This document shows positions 1 through 11,739 of a stretch of DNA of 64,000 nt, one piece after another. Numbering within the stretch: position 1 is the first letter of the stretch; each line of letters starts with the position of its first letter. Source of the DNA: Malurus cyaneus samueli (Eukaryota > Chordata > Aves > Passeriformes > Maluridae); NCBI GenBank assembly GCA_009741485.1, contig CM019217.1, forward strand, positions 42,163,950-42,227,949. Direction: 5' to 3'. The translations under genes were made by a program, and so were the position numbers. The notes under the pieces were generated by a model. It made no database searches, had not been told where the DNA came from, and was given only the letters and a program-made list of their open reading frames with translations.

Positions 1-265
1 ACCTGAACAAAAGCCAAACTATTCAATATTTAAATTCTATTAGACTTAGTTATTTTTTTTAAACAGAAAAGCAAGGATGCTTCTTGCACACATGCATTTT
101 AGAGATCATCCTTGGTGTAATCTACAAATTAAAATTATTTGAAACAGGTAAATAGAAGTACAATCTCAATTTTTTTTTATATTAGAGGCTGGCTGACTTT
201 GTAGCTTTGATAAATAGCAGTATGTAGAGCAGTCCATCCTAGTGTTCATTACTGGTCTTGATCAG

Positions 266-987
266 AGCATCACAGAATACGCTGAGTTGGAAGGTGCCCA
301 CAAGGATCAGTGAAGTCCATCTCCTGCCCCTGCACAGGACAGCCTCAAGAATCACACCATGAGCCTGAGAGCATTGTCCAAAAGCTTCCTGAACCCTGTC
401 AGTGGTCACCCAGGTGCTGTGACCACTTCCCCAGGAAGCCTGATGCAGTGTCCACCTTTGGGTGAAGAACTTTTCCTAATATCCATCCTAAACCTCCCCT
501 GACACAACTTCAGGCCATTCCCTCAGGTGCTGTCCCTGGTCACCACAGGGAAGAGATCAATGCCTGCCCTTCCTCTTCCTCTCTTGAGGAAATTGTAACT
601 GCAGTGAACTCTCCCCTCAGGCTCCACTTCTCCAGGCTGAACAGACCAAGTCACCTCAGCCACTCCTCACGCACCTTGTCCTCAAGCCCCTTCAACTTCT
701 TTGTTGCCCTCCTTTGGACACTGGACACTCTCTAACAGCTTTACATCTTTTTTCTACTGTGTCACCCAAAGCTGCCCCCAGCACTCGGGCTGAGGCTGCC
801 CCAGGTCAGAGCAGAGCAGGACAATCCCGTCCCCTGCCCAGCTGGTGATGCTGTGCCTGATGTCCCCAGGCCATGGGTGGCCCTCCTGGCTGCCAGGGCA
901 CAATGACTGAGCTACAACTTGCCATCTACCAGGACCCCCAACTCCCTTTCTGCAGAGCTGCTCTCTGGCCTCTTGTTCCCTTGGTGT
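266..987 (-). mobile_element. CR1 LINE 3' fragment, CR1-J-like
   Basis: On the + strand this reads as the reverse complement of an avian CR1 retrotransposon tail. It starts with the CACAGAAT octamer (the CR1 3'-terminal repeat, reversed) at about 269. It continues through phrases I recognise from the CR1-J group: 'cctgcacaggacagcctcaa', 'ggtgaagaacttttcctaat', 'cctcctttggacact' and 'ggctgccagggcac'. It fades near 987. The element therefore lies on the minus strand, is truncated at its 5' end, and carries only 3' UTR and perhaps the last bit of the reverse-transcriptase reading frame, which is broken. Open frames at 754-996 (minus) and 873-1070 (plus) are by-products. Divergence from the consensus I remember looks moderate. 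The boundaries are approximate, and the subfamily name is from memory. Confidence 0.85.
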
Positions 988-3900
988 CAAGCACAAGTTT
1001 TAATCTGAACCAAAATTCAGAGAAAGTCCCTGAGGGTTTTCAGGGAAATTTTTCCTGGAGTTCTTTATGAACAAATCCCAAAGGAACATCATGAAAAGAG
1101 AAGGATTTGAGAAAAATGAGAAGTATTTGCCAAATTTTCATAACTGTTTTCTTAAATTGCATGTATTCCTGACATCCATGCACATGGCTACTCTGCACTT
1201 CCCTGCTTTTAGTACTAAACTCCTACATCATTGTGTTTACAAAAATAATTATTATTTACTTTCCAGTACTAAAAGAAGAAAGCATCAAAAATAAAACTTT
1301 CAGGCAGGTTTTTCCCTTGCACAAGAAACACCAGCTACATGAAGCTTCATGAAAGGTTACCATAAAAGCTAAAAATAAACAAGGATTTCTTGAAAATGCA
1401 ATTGCTCAATATACCCAGCACTGCCAGCTGCAGTTTCCTCTTTGGGCTATTGACTTCATAACCTTACCCAACCCTTCAGAAATTTCCTGGTCAACATTAA
1501 TTTCCGGAAGGCTGAATTACTTCATAAAAAGTCAGACTAAACAATTTTAGAAGTTGCTAAAAGTAAACCAGTTCATCACCATAGAGTAATAAAGGAAAAT
1601 TAGTAGACAAATAAATTTGGAACTATCTTTTTAGACTACTGCCTTGAAAAAATATTCAGATGTCCTCTGAATATTTGTTTTTCTGTATTTGAAGAAAAGG
1701 TATTGCAATGCATTTTGTTTATTTTTTATTTCAAATACAGGCTTCAGAGAAACCAAGGGTATAAAGTAGGAGTAAGACTTCAGACTTTAAAGGGTTAAAT
1801 CTTCATGAAAATTTGTATCATAGTCATTCCTTCTCTAACTAAATAATATATTTACAACTGTGAATCTTTAAACTTGTAAAAGTGATTGTCTATGTCAAAA
1901 CATGAAGTGCATTTTTGGCAAGCGTATTCAAATCAGAGACGGAAGATATTTTGTGAGAATACCTTCGCATTTACTGATGTTAGCTTATTCCTGTCCTCAG
2001 TAGTGTCCTTGGTGGGACTCAGAGGAGCCTGTTCAGATACACGTCAGTATTAGGCTGTTCTGAGTCCGTGACAAAACACAGCCCCATCTCACTCCTCATT
2101 ATAGTTAGTGATTCAGATTTCAAGGAGAGACAGAAATTAACAAAGAAGTGTCCATGGGAATGTTAAGGAATAAATGAAAAGATTTGGCTTCCATCTAAAT
2201 GAGAATGCTACATATTTGTTCACAGAGAAACTTGGACAGCTGGTCTGGCTGTAATCTATCTTAATTGCTTTAAAGCATGTGATACGAATAAGATCAATAA
2301 TTTCAGACCTAGGTCTTATGAGGGACAGTGTCTATATGGAACAATACAGAGAAGTTACATTTAGTTTAAAATAGTGAGTTGCCCATTCTTTAATGAAAAC
2401 TGGAAACTCACATGTTCTGCTTTCAAGATTTGAAAACTATGAATTCAACCAACTGAAATGTGGCTTTTTTTTTTAAAGTATATAAAAGAAAACTTCTTAT
2501 TAGAAATGTTTTTTATACAAAATACCTACAGGAGCATTATTTTCTTTTAGCAGAGGCCTCCAACCTTTCAGTCATGGAAGAAGCCTCCACTATGCTGCAT
2601 AGGAATGGGATAGAAAATGCATCTTCCTACTGTACTGAAAATCTAATGAAGACCAGGTACCTTTTGTTTTCTTTTTCTATTTCAGTAGGCTTTTGGAGGG
2701 ATTGCAGAAGAGCCAGTAACTCTCTAGTGGGCTTCATGGAAAGATGAGAGAGCATGAGGCAGAAATTCCCTCTGCTCCAGAACCTTATCTGTGAGAATGC
2801 TGATGTGAAAAAACAGTTCTACTCTTGGTTCCCTGCTCAAAGCTATGCATGAGCACATCCAGAAATACTCACTTTCAACCAAATATTCCCAATTGCTTTT
2901 GTATTTGGATTTTTTTTCCTTTTTGCTTCACTACTGAAGTTAACTGCCTTTTCTTTTGCTTGAGAGAAAAGTTAGGATGTTTCTAAGTACAGAAAATATT
3001 AATTAAAAAAAATGAGGCAAGACCCTACCAGGAACTTTCAAATCAAACTGAAGGCTAATGTGTGCATTTCTATTAAAGTGCTTGTCCTGTTCTGACTCCC
3101 ACTGGATTTAACAATTACAAACCATTCGGTTTGCTTAGAAGACCTTAAAGCAGATTACTTAAGAGAGGCAAGTCCTCCACTCACTTTTTCTAATTTTTCA
3201 TTTAAACAAATATTTGCCATAGTGGTTTCAGAATACAAAGCAATTTTTTCTTGGTATTTCACAACAGACATGGTTAGTGGCTCTGACTTCTCATTTCTCT
3301 CCTGACAGCAGGGATGGCTGCAGAGTCATCAACCCTGACAGTGCTGACTGAGCTAGAATAGGTGCTGCTCCTTAAAACACACTTTGAAAAATTTTTGTTT
3401 TTCTTGAAACCGTAAGGTGGGTTTTTTGTTTCTTCTGCTTTGACAGCCTATTGCAACCTTCCTGTCTACCTGCCACACGTATTTGTTTATAGCTTTTCCA
3501 CCCATCCAAAGTATAATGAAATTCTTGCTCTGAAGTCTGGGAGTTGTGAGATAAAGGAAGGGAACACGGTATTGTTTTCCTGGCTGGAAGTGACTGTAGC
3601 CAAGAGCAACAGATTCTTCTGGTGCCATATCTGTCACCAGCAGTAATGCTTCTTCCTAGACCATGATAACTGCCTTGTGTGTTTATTCAGAGCTGGGGTG
3701 CCCTCAACAGGTAAATGAACTGACAAAGTCAGGAGGTCATTGGGGGATTTCCAGGTGGACCAGACTGGACATGAATGAATGAGAGCAAGCAGATGTCACA
3801 CAACCACAATTTTTCTGAAATCATTTTAGCAACACAGGAGAACCTTGGCAGTCCTAAGGCATTTAGTCAGTCAACATTTCTATAAACAAATAGATAGTTT

Positions 3901-4838
3901 AATTTTAAATGTCATTTCATTCCAGGGGTCAGTTTCAGGTTGCTGTCACATGGGCCTCTTCCTTGAGGAGATTTGTTCAAAGGTGATCTCTGAATACACA
4001 AGAAGAAAAACAGGACAAAAAATTCAGTCAATTCCAAAAAAGGACAGTCCTGGTTTGAATAGCCAGCAATGAATAAGGGAAAGACCAGGACTTTCTTTTA
4101 AAGTGATGGATTGAATGGCAAGCCTTGTTCTATAACGAGGTAAAACATTCCCTGCAGAACTTTTAATTAGTCAGGAAATTCATTTTCTGTAGTTTTATAG
4201 TTTTCCATTGCAGTCTCAAGACCCTTTGAGGATTTGAATTACAAAAACAGAGAGAGTACAATAAAACACTGCAAAAAGAATAAAATGATCTTCATATATA
4301 GAAGAACAAATGCCAGTATGGAAACTGAGGAGTCATAATCCTTCTCTCATATAAAACAAACCTGTTCCTGCTTAGAGAATTTCAGCTCAGGCCTAGTATT
4401 AGAAATGCAAAGCTTCATACTGATATGCATTCCTCTCCTTTTTTCTTTCAGTTCAAGGGCATGACAAAGACTGAATGGGTTCGGTTTCCTTAGCCAGAAA
4501 TTCCTACAATGTATGTTAGTATCTGCTGAGTCACAAACATCCTCTTTTTTCCTTTAATTTCTTTTCGGAATAGAATCTCCTTTTTGGATGACAAGAAACA
4601 GGGCACTGGAGCTGAGATCTGATACCAAACCCCTCATGGTCAGCAGTGAGTTTTTTCTGTAGGTGGACCTGGCTGCAACTGTCCCCAGAAGTGCTCACTC
4701 GGTTTAGCCTAAATTATTCTATAACGCTAAGTGACTCTTCACTTTGTCATTTTCTAATTTACCTACTTTTAAAAAGTTAGAAAGTAGGAAACAGATTAAA
4801 AATAAAACTAGATTAAGACAGAATGAAAGTCATCATCA

Positions 4839-4879
4839 AGATAGTTTATAAATTTATATTTAAATTAAGTAAACTATCT
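4839..4879. repeat. Short perfect inverted repeat (hairpin)
   Basis: AGATAGTTTA at 4839-4848 is matched by its exact reverse complement TAAACTATCT at 4870-4879. The 21-base spacer is wholly A/T apart from one G near its right end and is itself roughly palindromic (TAAATTTA followed by TAAATTAA). The structure could extrude as a hairpin. No flanking target duplication is evident, so a transposon origin is not shown. Confidence 0.6.
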
Positions 4880-6381
4880 GAAGGTTGTCATATCTCAGCA
4901 GTTTCTCTTTCCCAGCTCAATTGGTTTGCAGACACAATTCAGGCACATCCCAAAGAAAACCAAATGCATTTTCTAGTAATTTGAACATCTTGAAACTAAG
5001 AAAGAAAAAAAAAATGACTGCCACCTCTGGTTTTTTTTAGTGCTTTGTTTTTAAGTTTTGATAGCATTTTATGCTTGATATAGAACCATATTCTTTCACC
5101 AAGGATTCAGCACATGATTGTGGCCATATGTAACAGCTCCTTAAAGAGTGTTTAATATTGCTTATAATCATTTCTTTTGGCAAAATTAGCAGAGATTCAG
5201 ACAGGATTTAAGGACGCTATAATCAGGTTCATAGCTGTGGATGGAAAAAGGAAGGAAGTCTTAAGGTATTTTTAACCCACCATGATAACTTCAAGTTGTT
5301 GAGAGTGCAATACCCTCAATGTAGTTATGTTTGATTTGGAGCAAAGCAGGTTAAAATTATTTTCCCTGGATATTGGTCAATGCAAATAACACCATCAAAT
5401 AGATTCATATAGTATTAATTTCCGGGATATTTTATTCTAGGCAATTCTAAGGAAGTTCAAAGTTTACATTTAATTTGAAGAAGTGGGTTTGTTTGAAGTT
5501 TACTTGAATTAGTCAAAGGCCATCTAATTAATGAGGGCTAGAAACCTGTGAAAACCTTTCATTATCTGTCCAGCATTTATGCCACATTTTGCCACCACAG
5601 TTAGAGTATATCTTTCCTAAGGTTTTCCAGGGTTAAAAAGTATTTTTCTAATCTAAGGATGGATATGAAACAAGATATAAAGAATATGTTAAAAAATTAG
5701 ATTGGAAATCAATATTATGTCCTTCCATAATTTCAAAGTGTGTTTACAACCATAAAAAGTTGGCACTGTCTGGTATAAGATGTATCCCCAGTGAAATCAG
5801 AATTAAAAGAAGCATTTCTTCTCTGTCTCTGTGTTCAACTGGTTAGTATAACAGACCAGTTTGAGTCAATATACTAGATTTCCCTCTGACACCGATTACA
5901 TGCATAGAATTAGTTTAACAGTATAATCATGTTTACTAATTCTTTAAACTGGGAGATCTTTCTGATGCATGCTCTAATGATGATGTCTGAACCAAAAATA
6001 CCACTCAGCTTCAGTCCTTGTGGGATCTGAGGAGAGGCTGAGTTGGGAAATCCCCATGTTAGCAAAGAGTTTGAATATGAAGCCACAGATATAGCACTTC
6101 ACTGACATATTTTGGAGTCCATTCAGGTGTCCAGCTCTAGAGAATCACAGACATGTCAGAGCCATCACCTTGAGGCTATTGTCCTATAGTGGACATAGTG
6201 GAAGCTTTCTGAGCTAGGAATGCAAACTCAGTCTTAAAAGATGCTTTGTTTTCAATACAGGAAGGAATCTATAGATATTCAGCAGTGCATTATCAGCAGT
6301 TAAAAATCACTTATCAGTCTAAGTCCACAGTAAATTGAAGGAAGTAATTTATTTTGTATGCATAGAAAAATGCTTTCATAC

Positions 6382-6408
6382 TTTTTTTTTTTTTTTTTTT
6401 TTTTTTTT
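6382..6408. repeat. Poly-T tract (27 bases)
   Basis: An uninterrupted run of 27 T. It could be the A-tail of an old minus-strand insertion, but the flanks show no recognisable element. Homopolymer length is uncertain in assemblies. Confidence 0.85.
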
Positions 6409-7560
6409 GTAACTGAGCTTGTGTTTTCTGTCCAAAATTAATTCCTAGGTCTTAGGAATTTCTCCAGAAACCTCTGATGGATAAAGAACAAGACAGATTC
6501 CTGCTACTTTGAGACAGCATCAAGTTTGCTAAAAAATAACATAACAGATTGTTACACTGAGTATGCTTTTCTCAGGATATTTCTAGCTCAGAAAGACATC
6601 ATGTAAAAACAATAGCAAAAAAAATTACACATTTTTAAAAGCCAGTAATACTTACTTCATTTTCAGTCTTTTATTTTGTTTTTGATTTGTTGGCTTAGTT
6701 TTTAAAAAAATTTTGAATGAACATCTACCTAAATGTTGCAGATCAATATGCAATTAAAACAAGCACTTTTCTTGTTTCATCTCTGAAGACTTAGCAGCAG
6801 ACTGCCTTTAAATGCATAAATGTGAGAGGGCCCTTTTCCTGGATGAGCAAAACCAGAGTCAGTTCATATAACTTATAAATCCAATCTGGCAAAACGTTAG
6901 ACCATTCATTCTGGACTTCTCTTTCTAGTTCAAGTAATAAAGACAAGTCTGGAAATACGATTATTGTCTCTTGTCTGAAATCTTTTAAAGAACTTAGGAA
7001 AGGCCTCAATGAGAGAGAGAAACCCAGAAAACATTTCAAAAGTTTTTTTACTGCAAGTGTATGCTTCTAGCCTTATTGTTTTGAGTTCAGAGTTTACGTG
7101 ACGTGATTACCCATGTATGCTAAGACTATTAAGTCGATTACTGGGTTGGTTTTTTTTTTCTGTCTACAACACCAAAGAAACAATGTATAGGATTTCTGCA
7201 TTCTGCTTGCAGCTCTGGTACTTGCATCTCAGTGCAAAAGGGAATGGAAACCTAGTTATGTTTAATATGAGAAAAAAAAAGGCAAATAAACCTTTTATGA
7301 GTGGGGAGAGATAAGCATTATTAAACAACTTTAGTTTTGGCCATATATATATATATGTATATTTTGCTATTAGTCTTTGTGAAATGAGCGTGAAGGTGTG
7401 TGATGAGAGCAGGTGGAAATGCTGATAACATCCTCAATCACGTTACCTCACAATGTTGTCAGAATAAGCTAGGCTATTTTACTTCTTTATTATTTATAAA
7501 TATTAACATTAAATTACATATTCTGTGGGGTTGTGAGTTGTTTTTCACATTATCCTAAGA

Positions 7561-7620
7561 AAACCAAACCTAACCTAACCAAACCAAACCAAACCAAACC
7601 AAACCAAACCAAACCAAAAC
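7561..7620. repeat. AAACC pentanucleotide microsatellite
   Basis: About eleven tandem five-base units: two AAACC, two TAACC, seven AAACC and a degenerate last copy. On the minus strand it reads as a repeated WFGLV-type open frame, which is only the repeat being translated. Confidence 0.95.
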
Positions 7621-10600
7621 TCTTTTACTTTAGAGAAATAAGAAACATAGAAAACATCAAGAGGTGTGTCCAGGAAAGAAGGGATGGAGAGTGATGTCAC
7701 ATGAGGCAATGCCACTTCTAGGCTGAGCTTGGTCAGAAGACACGATGCAGATGCCATTGTGAGGCTCCAACTCTGACTAAACTTTAAGTTCCAGGTCTCT
7801 GTGTAGCATTTTTATTTATGGACATTCTTGGGGGTGCCAGGTGGTAAGTAATCTTTTACTAACAAATACTGCAAAAGAAGTTTCTTTCAAACTGCGGTCA
7901 GTTCTGGGATTTGCTTTTGACTCATGCAGTGAGTAAAACTGGGAAATTCCAGTATTTTGTAACTTTAATATCATTCCAGGGACCTGCAACCAGAAATTCC
8001 AGGAAAGTTTCCCTACTGGAAACGGCGTTTGCAGTGTTTGAGTGGACACCATTCCTGGCGAGCCAGCTGTACTCTCTCCATTTTTTGTTCCCTGACTGAG
8101 GCGGCATGTGGGATTGAGCTTCCAGAATGGCTGCTTGCAGGCAGTGATAGCAGAGTCTCTTTCTCCTAAGGTGCCCACCTCCCTCTCAATCCCACACCAG
8201 GCAGAGACGCTGAACCTGAATGCTGACCTGCTGCAGATGAAAACTGAAGGTGAGCCCAGGCTGGCACTGGTTTTCAATATAACCTGTCTACACTGGGGAG
8301 ACACAGCTTTCCAGTTGCCTCTTTGAAGCTAGGATATTAATAATGTGGTCAGGTTTTATGGCTCTGCAGCACATAAACACAGCCTGGCCAGATCTGCTTT
8401 AGGTCTCTGGGCCATGAAAACCCAAACCCCTTGTGAAAACATCAGGAATAGCTGTTGCTGCTGCCAATCTGCCTGCCTGGCGAGCCCTGTAGGAACTCAG
8501 TTAACTCTACCTACTTGATCAGTAAAGTGTGCATAGTTTCATTATAAAGAAGTTAAGAAACTTGATTAGTTTGGTGGGAAAATATCAACCCGTTATATCT
8601 TAAATGAAAGTTAAGTGCCTAAATCGTGTTTGCCTCTCTTCAAAATACTGGATTTAAAAAAAAAAACTCAGAACCTTTCCCTCAGCTTCTTTCAGTTTTC
8701 CCTGAAACACCTTTTCAGTAGCATAAGCAGTGAGCTGTGAGTTCAGCAGATGAGTTCATTATTGGCTTGGTTTTTTAAGAATGACTGTATCTTGCAGTAG
8801 TTATGACACTACTTTTCCAGATTTTTGTCTAACCTGGTTTTGCTTATTAAAATGACAGTACTTAAGGACCAACAATTTTTTTTTTCTTCTGTATTTGGAG
8901 TTATAGGTGGGAATTATACATAATTATTATCTGGTATATACTGTGTGTTTGGATTTGGTTTTTCCCCAGACAAAAAGCATATAGCAGCATGGAGCTTCTG
9001 GAATATTAATAATGTGTGGCTAAATTCAAGATTCCAAAATATGGTTGTAACCATCCTGACTAAATCCATCCCGGAAGTGAAATATATTCTACTGAGAGGC
9101 AAAAGGTTAAAGAGATAATTGTTTATTCTGCACTGTTTTAAACTGACTTTGGAGGTGTTTTTCATTTAGATTTTTAATTCATATTTCCCTTAAATGATGT
9201 ATATTTCCTTAATCACTTTGTGTTAGCAAAATTTTTTTGACAGTGAAGCTGAGGGGAACTATGAGGAAAGGGGAGAAAGCTTACTATTTATGAGGAATGA
9301 TTGTGAGGCTAAGAAAAATTATAGTGAAATGGAAAATAATATGAATTTAAACCCAGAGAAACAGATACTAATAAAATTTTTTTTCTGTAGCAGAAACTGT
9401 AAGAATTAGGCCTATTAGGATTTGCAATGCTAAAAGATTGTAATACATTAGTGGCATTGAGAATTAGTTGCTTCCAGCTCAATTTAGTGTTTCAAGTATT
9501 GATGGAGAAGTATGAAAGCAATATTACTGTAGATATTAATCCAGGAAAACAACTCTGAAACACAGCCACCAGATAAGGGAGGTGTCAATCGTACAGGGAG
9601 TCTCTTCTAGGTATACATTTCTATGCATCTTGGCAAACTTTACTGTATAATTTCATTATTTAATATTTATTAAAAGCCTGACCAGGAAAAGCAAGGAAAA
9701 ATACATTTGGCCTTTCAGTTTGAGCTAGGACCAGAGAACATTTGTATTAAAATAGCTCCTAATTTTCCTTATGCATCAGCTTCCCTATTTGAAGAACAAT
9801 GAAATTACTTACCCAATTTTATAAATATAATTAAGCCAATTAAATATTCATTAGCCTGAATGATTAATAAAGCATTTTGCTCTGCCTCTGTCCAATACCA
9901 CAACTTGTGATTCTACCTGATACTACAACTAAAGAAAACAAATCCATCTAGCTTTTATGTAGACACTAGCAGCACCTAGACTTGCTGCTGTCTCCTTTTA
10001 TGAGCCTTTGAATCTCTTCAGATGCCCAATGCACTGTTTCTGTTCAGAACCACTATGGGCTGAGCAGATTTCCAGGCTCCCAGGAGCCTGGAGATTAAGT
10101 GTTTCTTAAGCAAAACTGGAAAGGGCAGAGTACATAGAGCAGTTTCCTGGAATTCCCAGTCTGTACACAAAATATGATTTCTTTCCAATACAAAAAACCA
10201 GAAATATCTAAAGCCTTTCCTGTTGAATAAATGTTACTATGCAAAGGATGCAAGATTATAAGAGAGAAAAAGACCCAAACAATCAGGAATATAATTCTGC
10301 TATCTACTTGTTACAACACTGAAGAGAGAAAACTGAGTTGGGAAATCCTAATTTGGTGTTCATAGTTTCCACTAAACTCTAAAAAGAAATATGCAAGTAA
10401 GGGTTCATTATTCCCTTGCCCACACTAAGCAACATTAACTAGACTTGGGGAGCCAGTGCTTTTTTCCTGACATCCAGTGAAACAGGGATTTGCTACTGAA
10501 CACTAACATCACTTTACCAGGTCGTTTAGAGAACATCTCTTTCCTCATAGCTCTCAGAGGAATAGGCATGTTTAGGCCACCACCAGGTTGAAAAGATAGT

Positions 10601-11181
10601 TAAACCTAGATTTTCTGTTTCCTAAGTACTCAAACCACTAAGCCAGCAGTGGAGGGGGTTCCCTATGGTGCAGGCAAGGAAGACACAACATTTTTGGGTG
10701 ATTCACATGGTAGAAGAACATCTCCTGGTGTATGAGGGACGGATCTCATATATGGAGACATAGAACCTGAAAGCTGAATAAAGCAGTGCCTGTTTCCTTC
10801 AGTCCTCAGCTAGAAAGTATGATAAGATGATCTCATGAATGAATGGTCAATTCATGCATCATATATAGGTCTTTATTTTGTAATTTTCCAGACATCCTTT
10901 TGGAAATTTTCCAGTCATTGGAGAGTCTTTTTATCCTCAAATACCACAAAAGATTAAGGTGATTGAGAAATCCTCTCCGCAAAGGGAGAACGTATTTTTA
11001 GAAAAGCCTTCAGATGTCAGCTTTAATAAGTACATGATGTCTGATCTCCATGGCCACATTGTGATGTAATTTAAAATGACCTGCTAATCAAAGAAAGGAG
11101 TATTTTTAGAAGATTCATAACAGAATTGGGTATTGCAGCACCTTATTTAATGTTCTGTCCTCTGGTGGTTCTTAAACTCAG
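7621..11181. other. Intergenic sequence, no gene seen
   Basis: No recognised gene. The stretch 7790-8340 is richer in G+C than its surroundings and contains the longest open frame outside the CpG island (7816-8304, minus, 162 codons). That frame shows no domain, and there are overlapping open frames on both strands. The rest is AT-rich and featureless to my reading. Confidence 0.55.
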
Positions 11182-11739
11182 TGTCGTGGTTTAATCCCAG
11201 TCAGCCACCAAGTCCCACGCAGCCTCTTGCTCACTCTCCTACCAATGGGACTGGGGAGAGAATCAGAAGGGTAAAAGGGACAGAACTCATGGGTTGAGAT
11301 AGAGACAGTTTAATAGGGAAAGAAAAAGTCATGCACACAAACAGAGCAAAACTAGGAATTAAGTTACTGCTTCCCACAGGCAGGTGCTCAGTCGTCTTCA
11401 GGAGAACAGGGCCCCATGGCATGTGACAGTGACTTTGCAAGATGAATGTCATCACTCCAAATCTCCCCCTCCTTCATCTTCCCCATCTTTATATACAGAT
11501 CATTACATCTGGTCTTGAGTACCCCTTTGGTCAGTTTGAGTCACCTGTCCGGCTCTGTCCCCTCCCAACCTCCCATGCACTCCCAATTTCCTCCCCAGCC
11601 TGGCAGTACGAAAAGCAGAAAAGACTCTGTGCAAGCCTCACTCAGAAATAACAAAAACATCTCTATGTGTGTTCAGCACATAGTATGTGCTGTACTAACC
11701 CCTGTGAAGAAATTTACACTTCCCTAGCCATAACCAGCA
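11182..11739 (-). mobile_element. Solo LTR of an avian endogenous retrovirus
   Basis: The 558-base block begins TGTCGTGGTTTAA and ends ATAACCAGCA, giving TG...CA termini. The interior matches a bird LTR family that I know by its text: 'ccaccaagtcccacgcagcc', 'gggttgagatagagacagtt' and 'acccctttggtcagtttg'. On the sense (minus) strand it carries a TATA-like TATATAAA (11488-11495) followed by an ATTAAA poly(A) signal (11309-11314), in the order expected of an LTR. No gag, pol or env sequence flanks it, so it is a solo LTR left by recombination. I see no matching target-site duplication: CTCAG on the left, TGCAC on the right. This suggests an old copy. The exact family name is not certain. The minus-strand open frame at 11231-11455 and the plus-strand frames at 11442-11727 are shadows. 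Confidence 0.85.

Larger units (their letters stand above)
988..7560. other. Intergenic sequence upstream of PDGFC, no gene seen
   Basis: AT-rich unique-looking DNA. Open frames here are short (up to 95 codons), overlap each other on both strands and show no recognisable domain. A 27-base T run lies at 6382-6408 and a 41-base inverted repeat at 4839-4879. I see no RNA gene and no further clear transposon. Confidence 0.6.

Noticed and set aside
6143..6190. Possible CR1 terminus (AGAATCACAGACATG)
   Set aside because: Only the octamer-like start resembles CR1. The following bases do not continue along the CR1 tail.
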